30,804 nucleotides of DNA from Paratrimastix pyriformis (taxonomy: Eukaryota; Preaxostyla; Paratrimastigidae). The notes beneath the pieces are model-generated. The model ran no database searches. It was given only the letters and a program-made list of their open reading frames with translations, and was not told where the DNA came from. The position numbers and the translations under genes are program-made. Shown in pieces: positions 8,740 to 18,453 of the stretch (the first letter of the stretch is position 1; every line of letters starts with the position of its first letter). The stretch covers positions 1 to 30,804 of the forward strand of contig JAPMOS010000310.1 in the NCBI GenBank assembly GCA_027972325.1, given 5' to 3'.

Positions 8740-11700
8740 GAGCAAATCCATGACACGCTGATCAGCCCCTCGGGAGTGGCCACCATGCTCGAGGTGGTGC
8801 TGGTGCACACCCACCCCAGCGTCTTCGAGGCCATCGACATGATCACCAACGCCACCAACACCGCCCTGCAGCTCTACGGGGTCGAGGACAAGGTGGCCGC
8901 CGGGATGACGGGCCAGTTCATGTCTGCCCCGGACTCACCCGTGTTCCTGCGTTGCCGTGTGGCTTGTGTTTTCGGATGGCCGACCCCAGAGCCACACCCA
9001 TACCCGAACGAAAAGGCACTTCCGGGCAATGATCTTTGGCAACGCGCTCAGTCTCCAGTCATCATCCTGCCATCCAGCATCATCCAGTCATCAACCATCA
9101 CGAATCATCCAGTCATCCAGTCATCCAGTCATCCAGTCATCCGATCATCATCCCACGAATCATCCGATACAACGGTGTTGTGTGCCACCTCGAGCCGTTT
9201 TGCCTGTCGCCCAACCGGTTCGCCCGGGCCTCTGCTGATGGCTCCGCCTCTGTTTTTTTTGGCAGCTTCTGGAAGGACATCCGCGACGGGACGGCCGGCG
9301 ACCTGCTCAAGATGGACGCGTTCTGCATGCCTCTTGCCCTGCGTCCGTCTGGTGCCTCCCCCGCCCCCGGTTCATCTGTCATGTCATGGCCACATGCTTT
9401 CCCCCGGGCAAGAGGAGGTGGCTGAGCTGAGCTTGTGTGCCATCAATTACTCCATCCCTCACTCACTCGCTCGCTCCACGAGTCATAATTTTTTTGTGGT
9501 TCTTGTTCGCCACCGGCCCCAAGTTCGCTCAAGCTGTGCGTCATTGGAGACCCTTCCTGTCCGATTGATCACTCGTCCCTTTTTGCTCCACTACCACCCA
9601 CCCACCCGCTCACCCGCTCCCCACCCCTGTTTTGCTCACCGGTGCGCAGTGGTGTTGGCGCTGACGCTGCGGTCGGTGGTATCCCATTCCGGTCATTCCA
9701 TTCCACCCCCATGTCGCCCCACCCCTTGTCGCCCCACCCCTTGTCGCCCCCTCTCCTTGCCCCCCCTTGATCCGCCCCGCACAGTCATTCATGCCTTGCA
9801 GACCATCCATCCTGTCCATCAGTCCCCCGCAACACCTCCATCTTCCGTGTCCATACGACGATCTCATCTGTTATTTCACCTCCTCCCTCCCTCCCTCCCT
9901 TTTCGACCCTGCAGTATCTTCGTGTCATGCTGCTGCCCATCGCCAAGTGGGTTTGGCAGGTGGCCTCCTTCGCCCCCTCGCTGATGATGTCCTGCGCCGT
10001 GGCCATGTCCTTCGACTACTCCCTCTGTCCGCCCCAGCCCCCTCCCACTCGCTCCATGTCGCGCTCACCATCATAATGTCCTGCTCTGTTCGTGTCCTTG
10101 ACTCCTCCCCTGTCCGCCCGCCCCCATTCTTCGCTTCCCGGGGGATGATGTTGGCTCGTGGACTTCCTTGCGGTGTTATTGAACCCCCATTCTCTGCTCC
10201 CATCCATTCTCGGCCCCTCCCGCCGCCACCGGACCGTCCCGGACGCCGTGCGGGTCATGCTTACCCACGCAGGCCGCATCATCGTCCTGTCGAACTCCAC
10301 GGTCAGTCAGTTGTTTGGGGTTGGCGGCCGAGGTTGGCGTGGGGTGGTCATGATGGCGTCATGAGGGCGTGGGGGGTCCTTGGCCACGGCAGCAGGGTCA
10401 TGTTGTTTTGGCTGCCGGCCGTTTCATCCTGCCCTTCATCTGCTGGTCATGTCTGTGCCCTTGCTCTCGATCGCCTCGTTCTCATATGTTCTGCGTCCCG
10501 CCCGCTCCCACAACTTGCGATCTCCTTCCTGGGGCTGCTTGACATCTCGTTTTTCGCTCGACTGCCTTGTGCTTCTTCCCATGCCTCACATCATCTCGTC
10601 CTCTTGGGCGCTCCTCATGTGTCCCTCCCGCAGCTTGCGATCTCCTTCCTGGGGCAGTGCTTCTTCCCATGGCTCACATCATCTCGTCTCTTCGGCGCCC
10701 CCTTTCCCCCGCAGCTTGCGATCTCCTTCCTGGGGCTGTGCTTCTTCCCGCTGGACATCATCGCCACGATGGGCTTCGGGTCGGCCTTCTCGCTGGTCAT
10801 CACGGCCCTGGTCAACCTGACCTTCACCCCGGCCCTGCTGCTGGCATTCCCCAACTTCTTTGCCGACTTCACCTACTTCGGCATGGGATGCTGCTGCCTG
10901 CCCTGCGTCAAGCGGCAGTGCCTCAGGTCCGGCGGCGCAGATGGTGATGGTGATTGGATGATGATGATGATGATGATGATGATGTTGATGTTGATGATGT
11001 TGATGTTGATGTTGATTGGGGGGTGATGTTGCTTGAATGTTGGATGTTGATGATGACTCGCCTTATCCTCCGCCAACCCCCACCCCACCCCACCCCCACC
11101 CCGCACACCACACACACACACAGCCACCCCTGCTGCGACTGCTGCACCAACCCGTCGGGTTTCAAGCCCCTGAAGGGCATCGCGGTCGACCCACGGACGA
11201 CCCTGCCCGTCACGGTCCTTGCCGGGTCCCTGCCCCCGAGCCCGATGGCGCCCCCGCCGCCCCCGCCGCCCGCGGAGGACGAGGCCGAAGAGACGGGCGG
11301 TGACCTGCGAGCCACCCTGATGGCCGAGGCTCGCGCCCGGCAGAAGAAGTCCTTCTGGTCTGCCCCGCGATTCCCTTTTGGTGGCCTCGATTCGACCGAG
11401 TCCTGTCTGGGAACGTGTGCCGTGCCTTCGAAGCAATAATGGTGGTGGCAACCCATTGAGGAAGCGAATTCAAACACGATTTGACAACCAGGGCAAACAA
11501 ACAGAGGAATTCAGCAGAAGGTTGACCATTTGTCCGGAAACGAATTGAAACGCCGCCCCGCCCCGCCCCGCCCCGCCCCGCCCCATACTTCCTCCTCCCT
11601 CGATGAACGGCTCGCTCCCCTCATCATCGTCGCTTCCCCCTTCCCCCTCCTTCCCCCCTCCTTCCCCTCTCTCTCCTCCTTCCCTCCTCCTTCCCGCGCT

Positions 11701-14700
11701 GCCTCTTCGCACCTGGGCACGCGGCGCTAAGGTTCCGCTCGGGCCACGCCTCGACAGGCTGCTGCTGCGCCTGGCTCATCCTGGCCGCGGCCCTGCTGCT
11801 CTGCGGGCCCTTGGGCTACGAGGCCTACCGGATCCGGGGCGCCCTCGACACGACCGAGGTGCTGCCCCGCGACAGCAACGGGCTGGCCGTCTTCCTGCGC
11901 CTCTGCCAGGACTTCGCACCGGGTCTGTCGGTTTGCCTGCAGTGGGGTGGGGGGGCTGGGGGCCATCTTTTTGCTCATCCCTCCTCGCGTGACGCCCCCC
12001 CCCCCCCCCCGCCAGGTCGCATCGGCCCGTACACTCTCCTGATCGAGTGCCCCACGCCAGAGGCCGATACCCCCATCATGACGGACGCCTTCTTCGACAT
12101 GGTCCCGTCGGCCCCTTCGGCCCTCATTCCCCACTCGCGGTCGCGGGGAGTTCGGGGACGATTTTCAAATGGTTGAACCTCTGCTTACTCTGCCTCTTCC
12201 CCACGTCCCTTGGCAGGCCCACGCCCTTGTGGCGCTGATGACGGACCCCAACGGGCCCGACGGCCAGGGCCGGCTGATGTGCGATACCTGCATGTCAGGC
12301 ATCACCAACGCCGGCACAATGGAGGTGCCGCTCGAGTTGGCCCAGGCCTGCGTTGACCCCACCAGCGAGGCCTACGAGAGCGACCTCTGCTTGTCTGCCT
12401 TTTTGGGGAGGTGGGGCCGGCGGGAAAATTATGGGACAGGTGGGCCACGGGTCCCATAATTTCTTGGCCCGTGTGGGTCCTCAAATTGGCACCCTATTGG
12501 GGTCTTGTTTGGGCCGACGCCCCGCACTGAGACGTGATGAGGGAATCTGTGAGGCCCATTGACCAACCATATGACACGCCGCACCCTTGCTGTCTGCCCT
12601 GCCCGGGGACCCGCTGTCCTCGCGGACCGCCCCCCCTTCCCCACGCCCCCCGTCCCGCGGCAGTGCCTATCGGATGCTCTACGATCGGTACGCCAACCCC
12701 AACGGGACGGCGGCCTTCTTCGAACTGCAGGCCGACCTTAACCCCTTCGGCGATGGCAATGAGGTCCGGCACGCCTTCAGCAATCGTGTGTAAGCTGGCT
12801 GGGTGCAGTCCGTGTGTGCATGGGTGTGACGACGTTCTCTCTGGCAGGTCGCAGTGACGGGCCCTCGTGCCGTCTCGGATTTGGACGCGGCCCCACCCTC
12901 TTGGCTGGGCGCTTTGCGCATTGCCCTGTCTCTTTGCTCGCTGCCTCTGCTGTTGGCTTGGCGGGCTTTGCCTTGTTGACTCGCCTCAGGAATGGAGCGC
13001 TCCTCATCACGGCCACTTCTTCTGCCCTGCCTTTGCCCCCCCCCCCCCCCATCCCTCCATCCCCAGGAATGGATCGAGCGGGTGCGGATCGCCATGGCCA
13101 ACTTCTCCTCGACCTACCAGCCGCCGGCCCCCAACCGCGGCCCTGCCCTGCTGGCCTCCTCCTCCTCCTCCTCCTCCTCCTCCTCCTCCCTGGCCGGGCC
13201 CGACCCGTTCCCATTCAAGTTGTACCTCTTCGGGACGGCCGTCCAGATGAAGGACGCCATTGACACCATCTACCGGCTCTTCCCATACATGATCTCCGCT
13301 ACCGGTCCGCATGCCGAAGATCCTCCATTTTCCCTTCCCTTCCCCTGCGGGGGGGGGGCGGGGCGGGGGGCGGGGGGGGGGGGGGGGGCGGGGGCGGGGG
13401 CGGGGGCGGGGGCGGGGGCGGGGGCGGGGGGCGGGGGCGGGGAGCGGGGGCGGGGGGGCGGGGGCGGGGCGGGGGAGGCGGGGAGCGGGGGCGGGGGGTG
13501 AAGAGTGTCGAAACGAAGGCTTCCCTCCATCCATCCCTCCTCCCTCCCCTCCCCCCCCCCTCCCCCTCCCCCCCCCACCTACCGCTTGCCCTCCGCAACC
13601 CCTCATCTTCGTCCCCAATCGCGTAATCATCGTGCTGGATGATGCTCCCCCTGGCCCTCTACTCCTGCCTTCACCACTCATCCTCATCCTCCTCCCCCTC
13701 TCCTCCCTCCCACACACACCCCCAATCTTGCAGTCTGCGTGATCATCGTGCTGGTGGCGGTCGTCTTCCGGTCGCTGATGGTGCCCCTGCGGCTGGTGGT
13801 CAGCCTGCTGGTGACCCTGGTGATGGTCTTCGGCTCGGCCGTGTTGGTCTTCCAGGACGGCCGCAAGTACGTCGCCGATCTGTGGCCCGCCGTGGGCCGG
13901 TACTCATCCATGTACTGGTTTGTCCCGGTCCGTCGGTCTCCCTGCCTTGCCGCCTCTTCAATATGACGGATTGACTTGATGATGACGGTTCTTCTCTAAT
14001 GGGTGGATTTGGTGATGACGAATCTTCGGGGGGGGCGGTGGTGCTGTGCTCTTGGCTGCGCGCAGATCATGGGCTTCTCAATCGTGGTCGGGCTGGGCCT
14101 GGACTACGACATCTTCCTCTTCTCCCGGTCCGCACCGCAAAAACTGACTGTGTTGTGCCGATGCCCGGAGGCTTGTGCTCGTGGTGTGGGACTTGACTTG
14201 CGCTCGGGGTACCTTGGACCCACAGCAGTGGCCGACCGCTTGAATTCGGCATTGCTCCTCCAGAACATCATGATTGGGAAGGGGACGAGTCGACCATCGG
14301 GACAAAGTCGCACGGAAGGCCAAATCAGTTTGTTTCGGCTCGGCACACTGCAAGAAATGAAGCCCCGAGAAAGGAGCCCCAGCGGGCAGGTGCCCAGACG
14401 GGTGAGCGGTGACCCGCCCACTCCACACGGGCAACCACGGGGTGTGCCTGCTGGCATCGCCGGGCAGCGCCCAGACGGACGAAAGGGCGGATGCCCCCGC
14501 CCGTTGGGTGGGCTTGCCTTTCGGGCGAGAGTTGTGGGGGAGAGGTCGCCAGAAAATTATGGGACGCCGGGGGGGGCATGGAGGCTGCTGTTGTGGAGAG
14601 TGATGGGCCTGCCCTTTGGCACCTCCGGGCGAAGGCGGCCCGTCTTCCCCATCACCCAGCGCGTTGCGGATCCCCCCACTCGTTCGGATCATTTTATTCT

Positions 14701-16236
14701 CCTTCACCCCATCTTTCGCCCCTTCCTGACCGCATATCCACCCGAACGAGCCATCACCTCGCTCACCCCTTCCCTCCCTCCTCTCCCTCACTCCATGGCA
14801 GGGTGTGCGAGTCATCATCTCACTCGCTCCATCCCTCCTTCCCTCCCTTCCCTCCCTCCCCATCCCTTCTCTCCTCTCCCAGGCATGGTGTGCGAGTCAC
14901 TCGCCACCTTCCTTCCCTCCCTCCCTCTATCCTCGCTCTCCTCTCTCCCTGGCAGGGTGTAAGAGTACCGGAAGCGGGGCTACGGCGCTCTCATCTCACT
15001 CGCTCCTTCCTTCTTTCTCTCCCTTCTCTCTCCCTGGCAGGGTGTACGAGTACCGGAAGCGGGGCTACGGCGACCGGGCCGCCCTGACGAAGGCCATTTA
15101 TAAGACGGGCGCCATCATCACCGCCGCTGGGTGCATCATGGCGCTGGCCTTCAGTGGGCTCATGATCTCCCAGGAGGTCCGTATCGATGCAAGACGACCC
15201 GTGCTGTGGCGGTGTGGTCGTCCATCTGTGCGGTCTTCTTCATCTGCTCTGTATTTGATGTTTGTGTTGTCCGCGTCTTTGCCTTCTAGCCATCTCGATG
15301 GCTCACATTTCATTCCTTTACGTCTTCCGGGTGCGTGTGTGCAGATGGTGCTGAACCAGTTCGGGTTCGTCCTCTGCTGGTCGGTCATTCTCGACACCTT
15401 CTTCGGTCCGCCCGCCCACCCACACATCCATGCCCACTGGTGTGCTCGATTCGGCCATCTTGATGATGATGAACGTGATCATGTTTGATGATTTGGATGA
15501 TGATTGGGGAGAGTGGATGACGATCACTGGATGTTGTTGATGTTGATGACGATGTTGATGACGATGTTGATGACGATGTTGATGATGATGTTTATGATGT
15601 TGATGATGTTGATTGATGGGGGTTTCTTTATCGTCCTTGGTGGGGCAGTCCGAACGTTGCTGGTGCCGGCCATTGTCAGCCTCGTGGGCCGCCTCCCGGG
15701 CCACTGGAACTGGTCTGCCCCTCACCGGGTGCGACTGTTCATTTATCTGCCTGTCTCCGCCTGTCTCTGTGGCCGTCTGGGTCTGGAGCCGTCTGCTTGG
15801 GTGTCTGCCTGCCTGTGTTTGTCAACAGTTTCTCCGATGTATTGCAAAATCTCAATATACGTATGCACCAGTGAGTTCTCAGCAGATGCCACGTCACGAG
15901 CCGAATCGCCTGTGCGAACTGCTTTCCTTCCGCGCCCGCGATGGCGCCCCTCATCACCGACCCCCCCCCCCCACACACACACCGTCCTTCGGCAGGTGGC
16001 CGGGCCGTGTGCCGGAGGGCACCAAGGGGGAGCTCGACCAGGAGGACGAGTTCGAGGGTGCCGTCCTTCCCCCGTCCCCGTCCCCGCCCCCCGCCGTCCC
16101 TGCGGCATTCCTCCCGCCCGGCGTGGGGTACAGCACCAACGCCGACTTCGTGGGCGGCACGGCCGCACCCACGGCCCCACCGCCGCCCCAGGTGGACGAG
16201 CGGACTCCGCTCATTGCCGATACGCCCCCCATCTAA
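8740..16236 (+). CDS. MMPL/RND-family membrane transport protein (split gene, N-terminus absent)
   Basis: The spliced product of about 825 residues is the bulk of a two-repeat RND-superfamily protein of the MMPL type, relatives of mycobacterial MmpL and more distantly of Patched/NPC1. Such proteins are multi-pass membrane proteins that move lipids or other hydrophobic cargo using a cation gradient. First repeat: a membrane segment in DAFCMPLALLVLALTLRS, the hallmark FAPSLMMSCAVAMSFDYSL with the conserved Asp, then DAVRVMLTHAGRIIVLS and FLGLCFFPLDIIATMGFG. A Cys-rich and Pro-rich cytoplasmic linker joins the repeats (HPCCDCCTNP and a poly-Pro run). Second repeat: WLILAAALLLCGPLGYEAYR, an extramembrane domain starting EVLPRDSNGLAVFL, then GVCVIIVLVAVVFRSL, VGLGLDYDIFLFSR, DTFFVRTLLVPAIVSL and NWWPGRVPEG. 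The tail is Pro-rich and ends ERTPLIADTPPI. The first membrane segment and most of the first extramembrane domain have no exon in the window; DIRS-A lies immediately upstream. Cargo cannot be told. Confidence 0.88.
9060..9165. repeat. Degenerate (CATCCAGT)n repeat in an intron
   Basis: Runs of catccagt and close variants such as atcatcc and catcaacc lie within the intron between MMPL exons 1 and 2. It looks like a derivative of the ATC microsatellite before exon 1. Confidence 0.8.
10507..10745 (+). repeat. Tandem duplications of a 3' splice junction and exon start
   Basis: The start of MMPL exon 6 (cttgcgatctccttcctggg) occurs three times, at about 10513, 10635 and 10715. The first follows cacaa, and the second and third are preceded by a cag acceptor. 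A companion block (gtgcttcttcccat and then ctcacatcatctcgtc) is duplicated between them, at about 10568 and 10661. Only the last copy continues into the full conserved exon. The earlier two are decoys within the intron. Confidence 0.85.
10944..11022. repeat. (GAT/GATGTT)n microsatellite in an intron
   Basis: About 80 bases of GAT triplets passing into GATGTT repeats, directly after the donor of MMPL exon 6. The CA-rich acceptor of the next exon lies about 100 bases on. Confidence 0.9.
11552..11584. repeat. (CGCCC)n pentanucleotide repeat
   Basis: About six tandem copies of cgccc inside the intron between MMPL exons 7 and 8. The following 120 bases are C/T-rich and may serve as a long polypyrimidine tract. 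Confidence 0.9.
12426..12462. repeat. Perfect 12-bp inverted repeat (hairpin) in an intron
   Basis: AAATTATGGGAC at 12426-12437 pairs exactly with GTCCCATAATTT at 12451-12462 around a 13-base loop. The left arm recurs exactly at 14554-14565 in another intron of the same gene, without its partner. This suggests a small dispersed repeat, perhaps the tip of a short non-autonomous element. No target duplication could be identified. Confidence 0.7.
13350..13500. repeat. G-rich (GGGGGC)n tract
   Basis: About 150 bases of almost pure G and C with G-runs of three or more every few bases, in the intron between MMPL exons 12 and 13. It satisfies the simple pattern for many overlapping G-quadruplexes on the plus strand. 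The intron continues as a C/T-rich stretch to the acceptor at 13733. Confidence 0.9.
14128..14790. other. Long MMPL intron with no recognisable gene
   Basis: This is the first part of a roughly 910-base intron, the longest in the gene. Reading frames exist on both strands, but none shows a recognisable domain. It contains the half copy of the 12-bp hairpin arm at 14554-14565, so part of it may be an inserted repeat. No ends could be defined. Confidence 0.5.
14797..15062 (+). repeat. Serial copies of the exon 15 splice acceptor region
   Basis: The junction ctggcagGGTGTACGAGT of MMPL exon 15 is preceded by three imperfect copies at about 14797 (catggcagggtgtgcgagt), 14880 (cccaggcatggtgtgcgagt) and 14948 (ctggcagggtgtaagagt). 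The third also copies the next stretch of exon, TACCGGAAGCGGGGCTACGG. Each is followed by a tctcactcgctcc-type C/T block. Only the copy at 15041 leads into the full conserved exon. Confidence 0.85.
15460..15622. repeat. (GATGTTGATGAC)n / GAT repeat in an intron
   Basis: GAT triplets pass into a 12-base period repeat, gatgttgatgac, and back, in the intron between MMPL exons 16 and 17. It is of the same repeat family as the tract after exon 6. Confidence 0.9.
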
Positions 16237-16569
16237 CGCTCCCCGAATCAATCATCCAATGTCCCCAGAACCCCCACCCCCCCCCCCCCGGTTTTTTTTG
16301 TGGTACCCGGGGTGGCAGACCATTGTTCTTGTTCTTCTTCCTCTTCCTTCCACCTTTGCCATCTTTGTGGTTTGTTTGCTCTCCTCGCTTCTCTTGTGTT
16401 TTTTCGACTGCCTTTGTGGCCTCTTCTCTGCCTCCACCCTGTCCGCCCGCCCACTCCCTGGCCGCCACTGCGGCGCGAAGAGGTGTGCTCGCTCCAAAAA
16501 GAAGAAGTGTATTGAAACCCGAAACGAACCGCCAGGCACTTTCATCAAATTTGTCAATTTGATCGGTGT
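16237..16569. other. Convergent intergenic region
   Basis: It lies between the stop of the MMPL gene and the stop of a minus-strand host exon. It holds an 11-base C-run, a T/C-rich stretch and then a purine-rich patch, but no clear gene. A seven-base-pair hairpin, ATCAAAT and ATTTGAT around a six-base loop at 16544-16563, lies just past the minus-strand stop and could aid 3'-end formation. No AATAAA signal was seen. Confidence 0.5.
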
Positions 16570-16838
16570 TTACTTGACCTCGGCCGTCCCGATGCCTCCG
16601 AGCGACGCGGCCTCCGCCCCGCCCCGGACCTCCTCCTCTGTCGCCTGCCGGCCCTTCTCAGCCCCCGGCCTCCTCGTGCGCAGCACCACCAGCCGGCTGG
16701 GGTCCCGGGGGCATGAGACCCTCGTCCGTCATTCCACCAGCCGGCGCCAGTAGGCCGGGGCGGCAACCGGGGGGCAGGCGGCCATCCGCTCATCGCCCAT
16801 CAGCTGCCGCAGGTTGACCCAGCACTCAGGGCCCGGTG
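16570..16838 (-). CDS. Last exon of an unidentified host gene (partial)
   Basis: Read on the minus strand, an acceptor gccccag at about 16839 precedes a GC-rich frame starting PGPECWVNLRQLMGDER, continuing to PAYWRRLVE, then a TGA at 16729-16731. The same frame continues with RLVVLRTRRPGAEKG to a TAA at 16570-16572. Either the protein ends at the TGA, or a small intron or sequence error intervenes. No family is recognised. The intron upstream would contain the DIRS element that starts at 16877. The gene converges on the MMPL gene. Confidence 0.4.
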
Positions 16839-16876
16839 CTGGGGCGCCCCAGGAAAATGACACATCACCACCACTC

Positions 16877-16937
16877 ATCGGACCCCCCTGAGCGACCCCC
16901 TTTCGACTCCGAACCCAGGAAGGACATGATGGAGTTT
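16877..16937. repeat. DIRS-B left terminal repeat (outer part)
   Basis: Positions 16877-16923 (47 bases) equal the reverse complement of 18767-18813. Positions 16913-16937 (25 bases) recur in direct orientation at 18876-18900. The inner limit of the repeat cannot be set because the opposite terminus is missing. An AT-rich stretch with tttaaagataattaaaa at about 16973 follows and could be a promoter for the plus-strand frame. Confidence 0.8.
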
Positions 16938-17175
16938 GCTCTCGTGTTTACACCAAAACCGCATCTTTAAAGATAATTAAAATTTTGATAATATCCCCCC
17001 GGCATAGGGCTCGCTACTCCCGCTTTCTTTGCGGTTTTCCCACCTTTCACCCTCTCCTCCCAGCCGCCCGCAGGGCGGCGTAAGTGGGGAATGCCTGGGA
17101 GCTCAGCAGAAGACAAGGAGTTGAAGTCTCGGCGTTACACGTTCCCTTTGCTCCGCGTTCCGCCCGTTTCTGGCC

Positions 17176-18270
17176 ATGGAGATCGCAACTGAGCATGACG
17201 AGCTCAGTAAGGACGATTCCAACTTTATTATGGATCACGCCGAGATCCTTAGTCGTGACGACCCTATGGTAGAGTATCTTCAAGATGAGTTGGGTCGGCA
17301 TCTGTGGTCCCCCTCTTCAGCTCCATTGGACAAGCTCTCTCCTTGGATGCGTTTGGAGCTTATGAAGCTCTTCAGTTCATTGGTCGTCAATGAGCACCGG
17401 GCCCCACGCTATGAGATCATCGAACGCACGGTGCACATGCTGCTGGAGGACAATCCGAAGAAGCAGCCTGAAGCGATCAGCCAGTTTATTTTCCAACTTC
17501 TTGGGGCTTTATTGTTCCAGCAATCGAATGTGCGAACTTTCGACTGCCACGTGCCACAAGAATCATCGCGCGGCTCGTCTGTGGACAAACACCGCACACC
17601 GCCAGAACGAGTCCTCCTATCTGTTGGGGAGACTACGTACCGTGGTCCAAAGCAACTTGGAGGTGGAGGTGGAACTCGCCACCCGATCATCGATGGCGAT
17701 CGTCCAGCGGGGAAGAAGGAGAGAGCCCGTTCCCCTTCTTCCAGCAATCCGTTTGCCTCTTCCGCTGTCCCAAGAGCACCTCTCACCTTGGCGAATCCAT
17801 TTGCCAAGCCGGCACCTGTTCCGGCTCCGACTGCGGCTCATGCTCCGGCAACAGCAACAGCACCTGCACCTGCACCTGCACCTGCACCTGCACCTGCCCC
17901 TGCAACTGCACCTGCACATGCCCCTGCCCTGCCCCTACCCATGCCCCTGCCCCTGTTCTGGTTCCTGTTGCTGCCGCTGTTGCCCCGGTTGTTGTCCCTG
18001 TTGCTGCTGGTGTGTCTCCATTGTCTGCTGTGCCTGCTGCGCCCGCTCGTGCTACCTCGACGCCCGACCATGCCGCTTATGCCGTGCCTCCGAAGATCAG
18101 CCACTCCGACCTCTCGCCTGTTGCCAACCGTGGGCATTTGGGAAGGGAGCTACGAGAATGGGGATGGTGGATCAGGGGCCCAGTACGCCTGTCCTACCGA
18201 GGTGGTAGGTCATGGTGGATGGGTTCCGCCGCCCCCACAGGCTGGGTTCGGGAATATTTTTCGTTCTAAC
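17176..18270 (+). pseudogene. Plus-strand gag-like frame inside DIRS-B
   Basis: It begins MEIATEHDELSKDDSNFIMD. A helical N-terminal region (about 115 residues, including WMRLELMKLFSSLVV) is followed by a low-complexity region with NPFA boxes and an Ala-Pro repeat from the hexanucleotide cctgca at about 17862-17930. Similarity to a known family is not recognised. A charged or helical head plus a low-complexity tail, next to a terminal repeat, suits a gag-like protein. It runs opposite to the element's RT and recombinase, which is unusual for DIRS proper. The reading frame is interrupted a few times. It might instead be a captured host gene. Confidence 0.4.
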
Positions 18271-18453
18271 TGTCATCGTCTTTTGCATCCTTCGCCCCGC
18301 CCTTTTTTTCGTTCTTCTTGTCCCGTGTCTCAGTGTTGGATCCCTTTGTCCCCCTACTGGCCCCGTTCTTTCTTTTGATGATGTTCCTTTTGATTGCTCA
18401 AGTGTTTGAACGATTCTGTTTCCCGGCGATATTCCAGTCTCTCTCTTTCCCGC

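Larger units (their letters stand above)
8740..16236 (+). other. Exon map of the MMPL-family gene (18 exons)
   Basis: Exons, set by reading phase, homology and cag acceptors: 8740-8921; 9266-9342; 9650-9678; 9915-10026; about 10215-10301 (acceptor not found); 10715-10926; 11124-11357; 11732-11922; 12016-12101; 12217-12392; 12664-12763; 13067-13304; 13734-13927; 14066-14127; 15041-15176; 15345-15405; 15649-15712; 15996-16236 (stop TAA). All other junctions keep phase. Donors in order are GTCTGC, GTCCGT, GTATCC, GTCCGC, GTCAGT, GTCCGG, GTCTGC, GTCTGT, GTCCCG, GTCTGC, GTCCGG, GTCCGC, GTCCGT, GTCCGC, GTCCGT, GTCCGC, GTCTGC. The donors after exons 1, 11 and 17 had rival choices. For exon 11 the rival is GTGTAAG at 12788, also in phase. 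Confidence 0.8.

Noticed and set aside
13007-13742. Gly-rich and Pro-rich frames over the G-rich tract
   Set aside because: The tract lies in an intron between two phase-matched exons; the frames are compositional.
16544-16563. Bacterial-type terminator
   Set aside because: It is a short AT-rich hairpin without a U-tract, in a eukaryotic convergent intergenic region. It is mentioned only as a possible aid to 3'-end formation.
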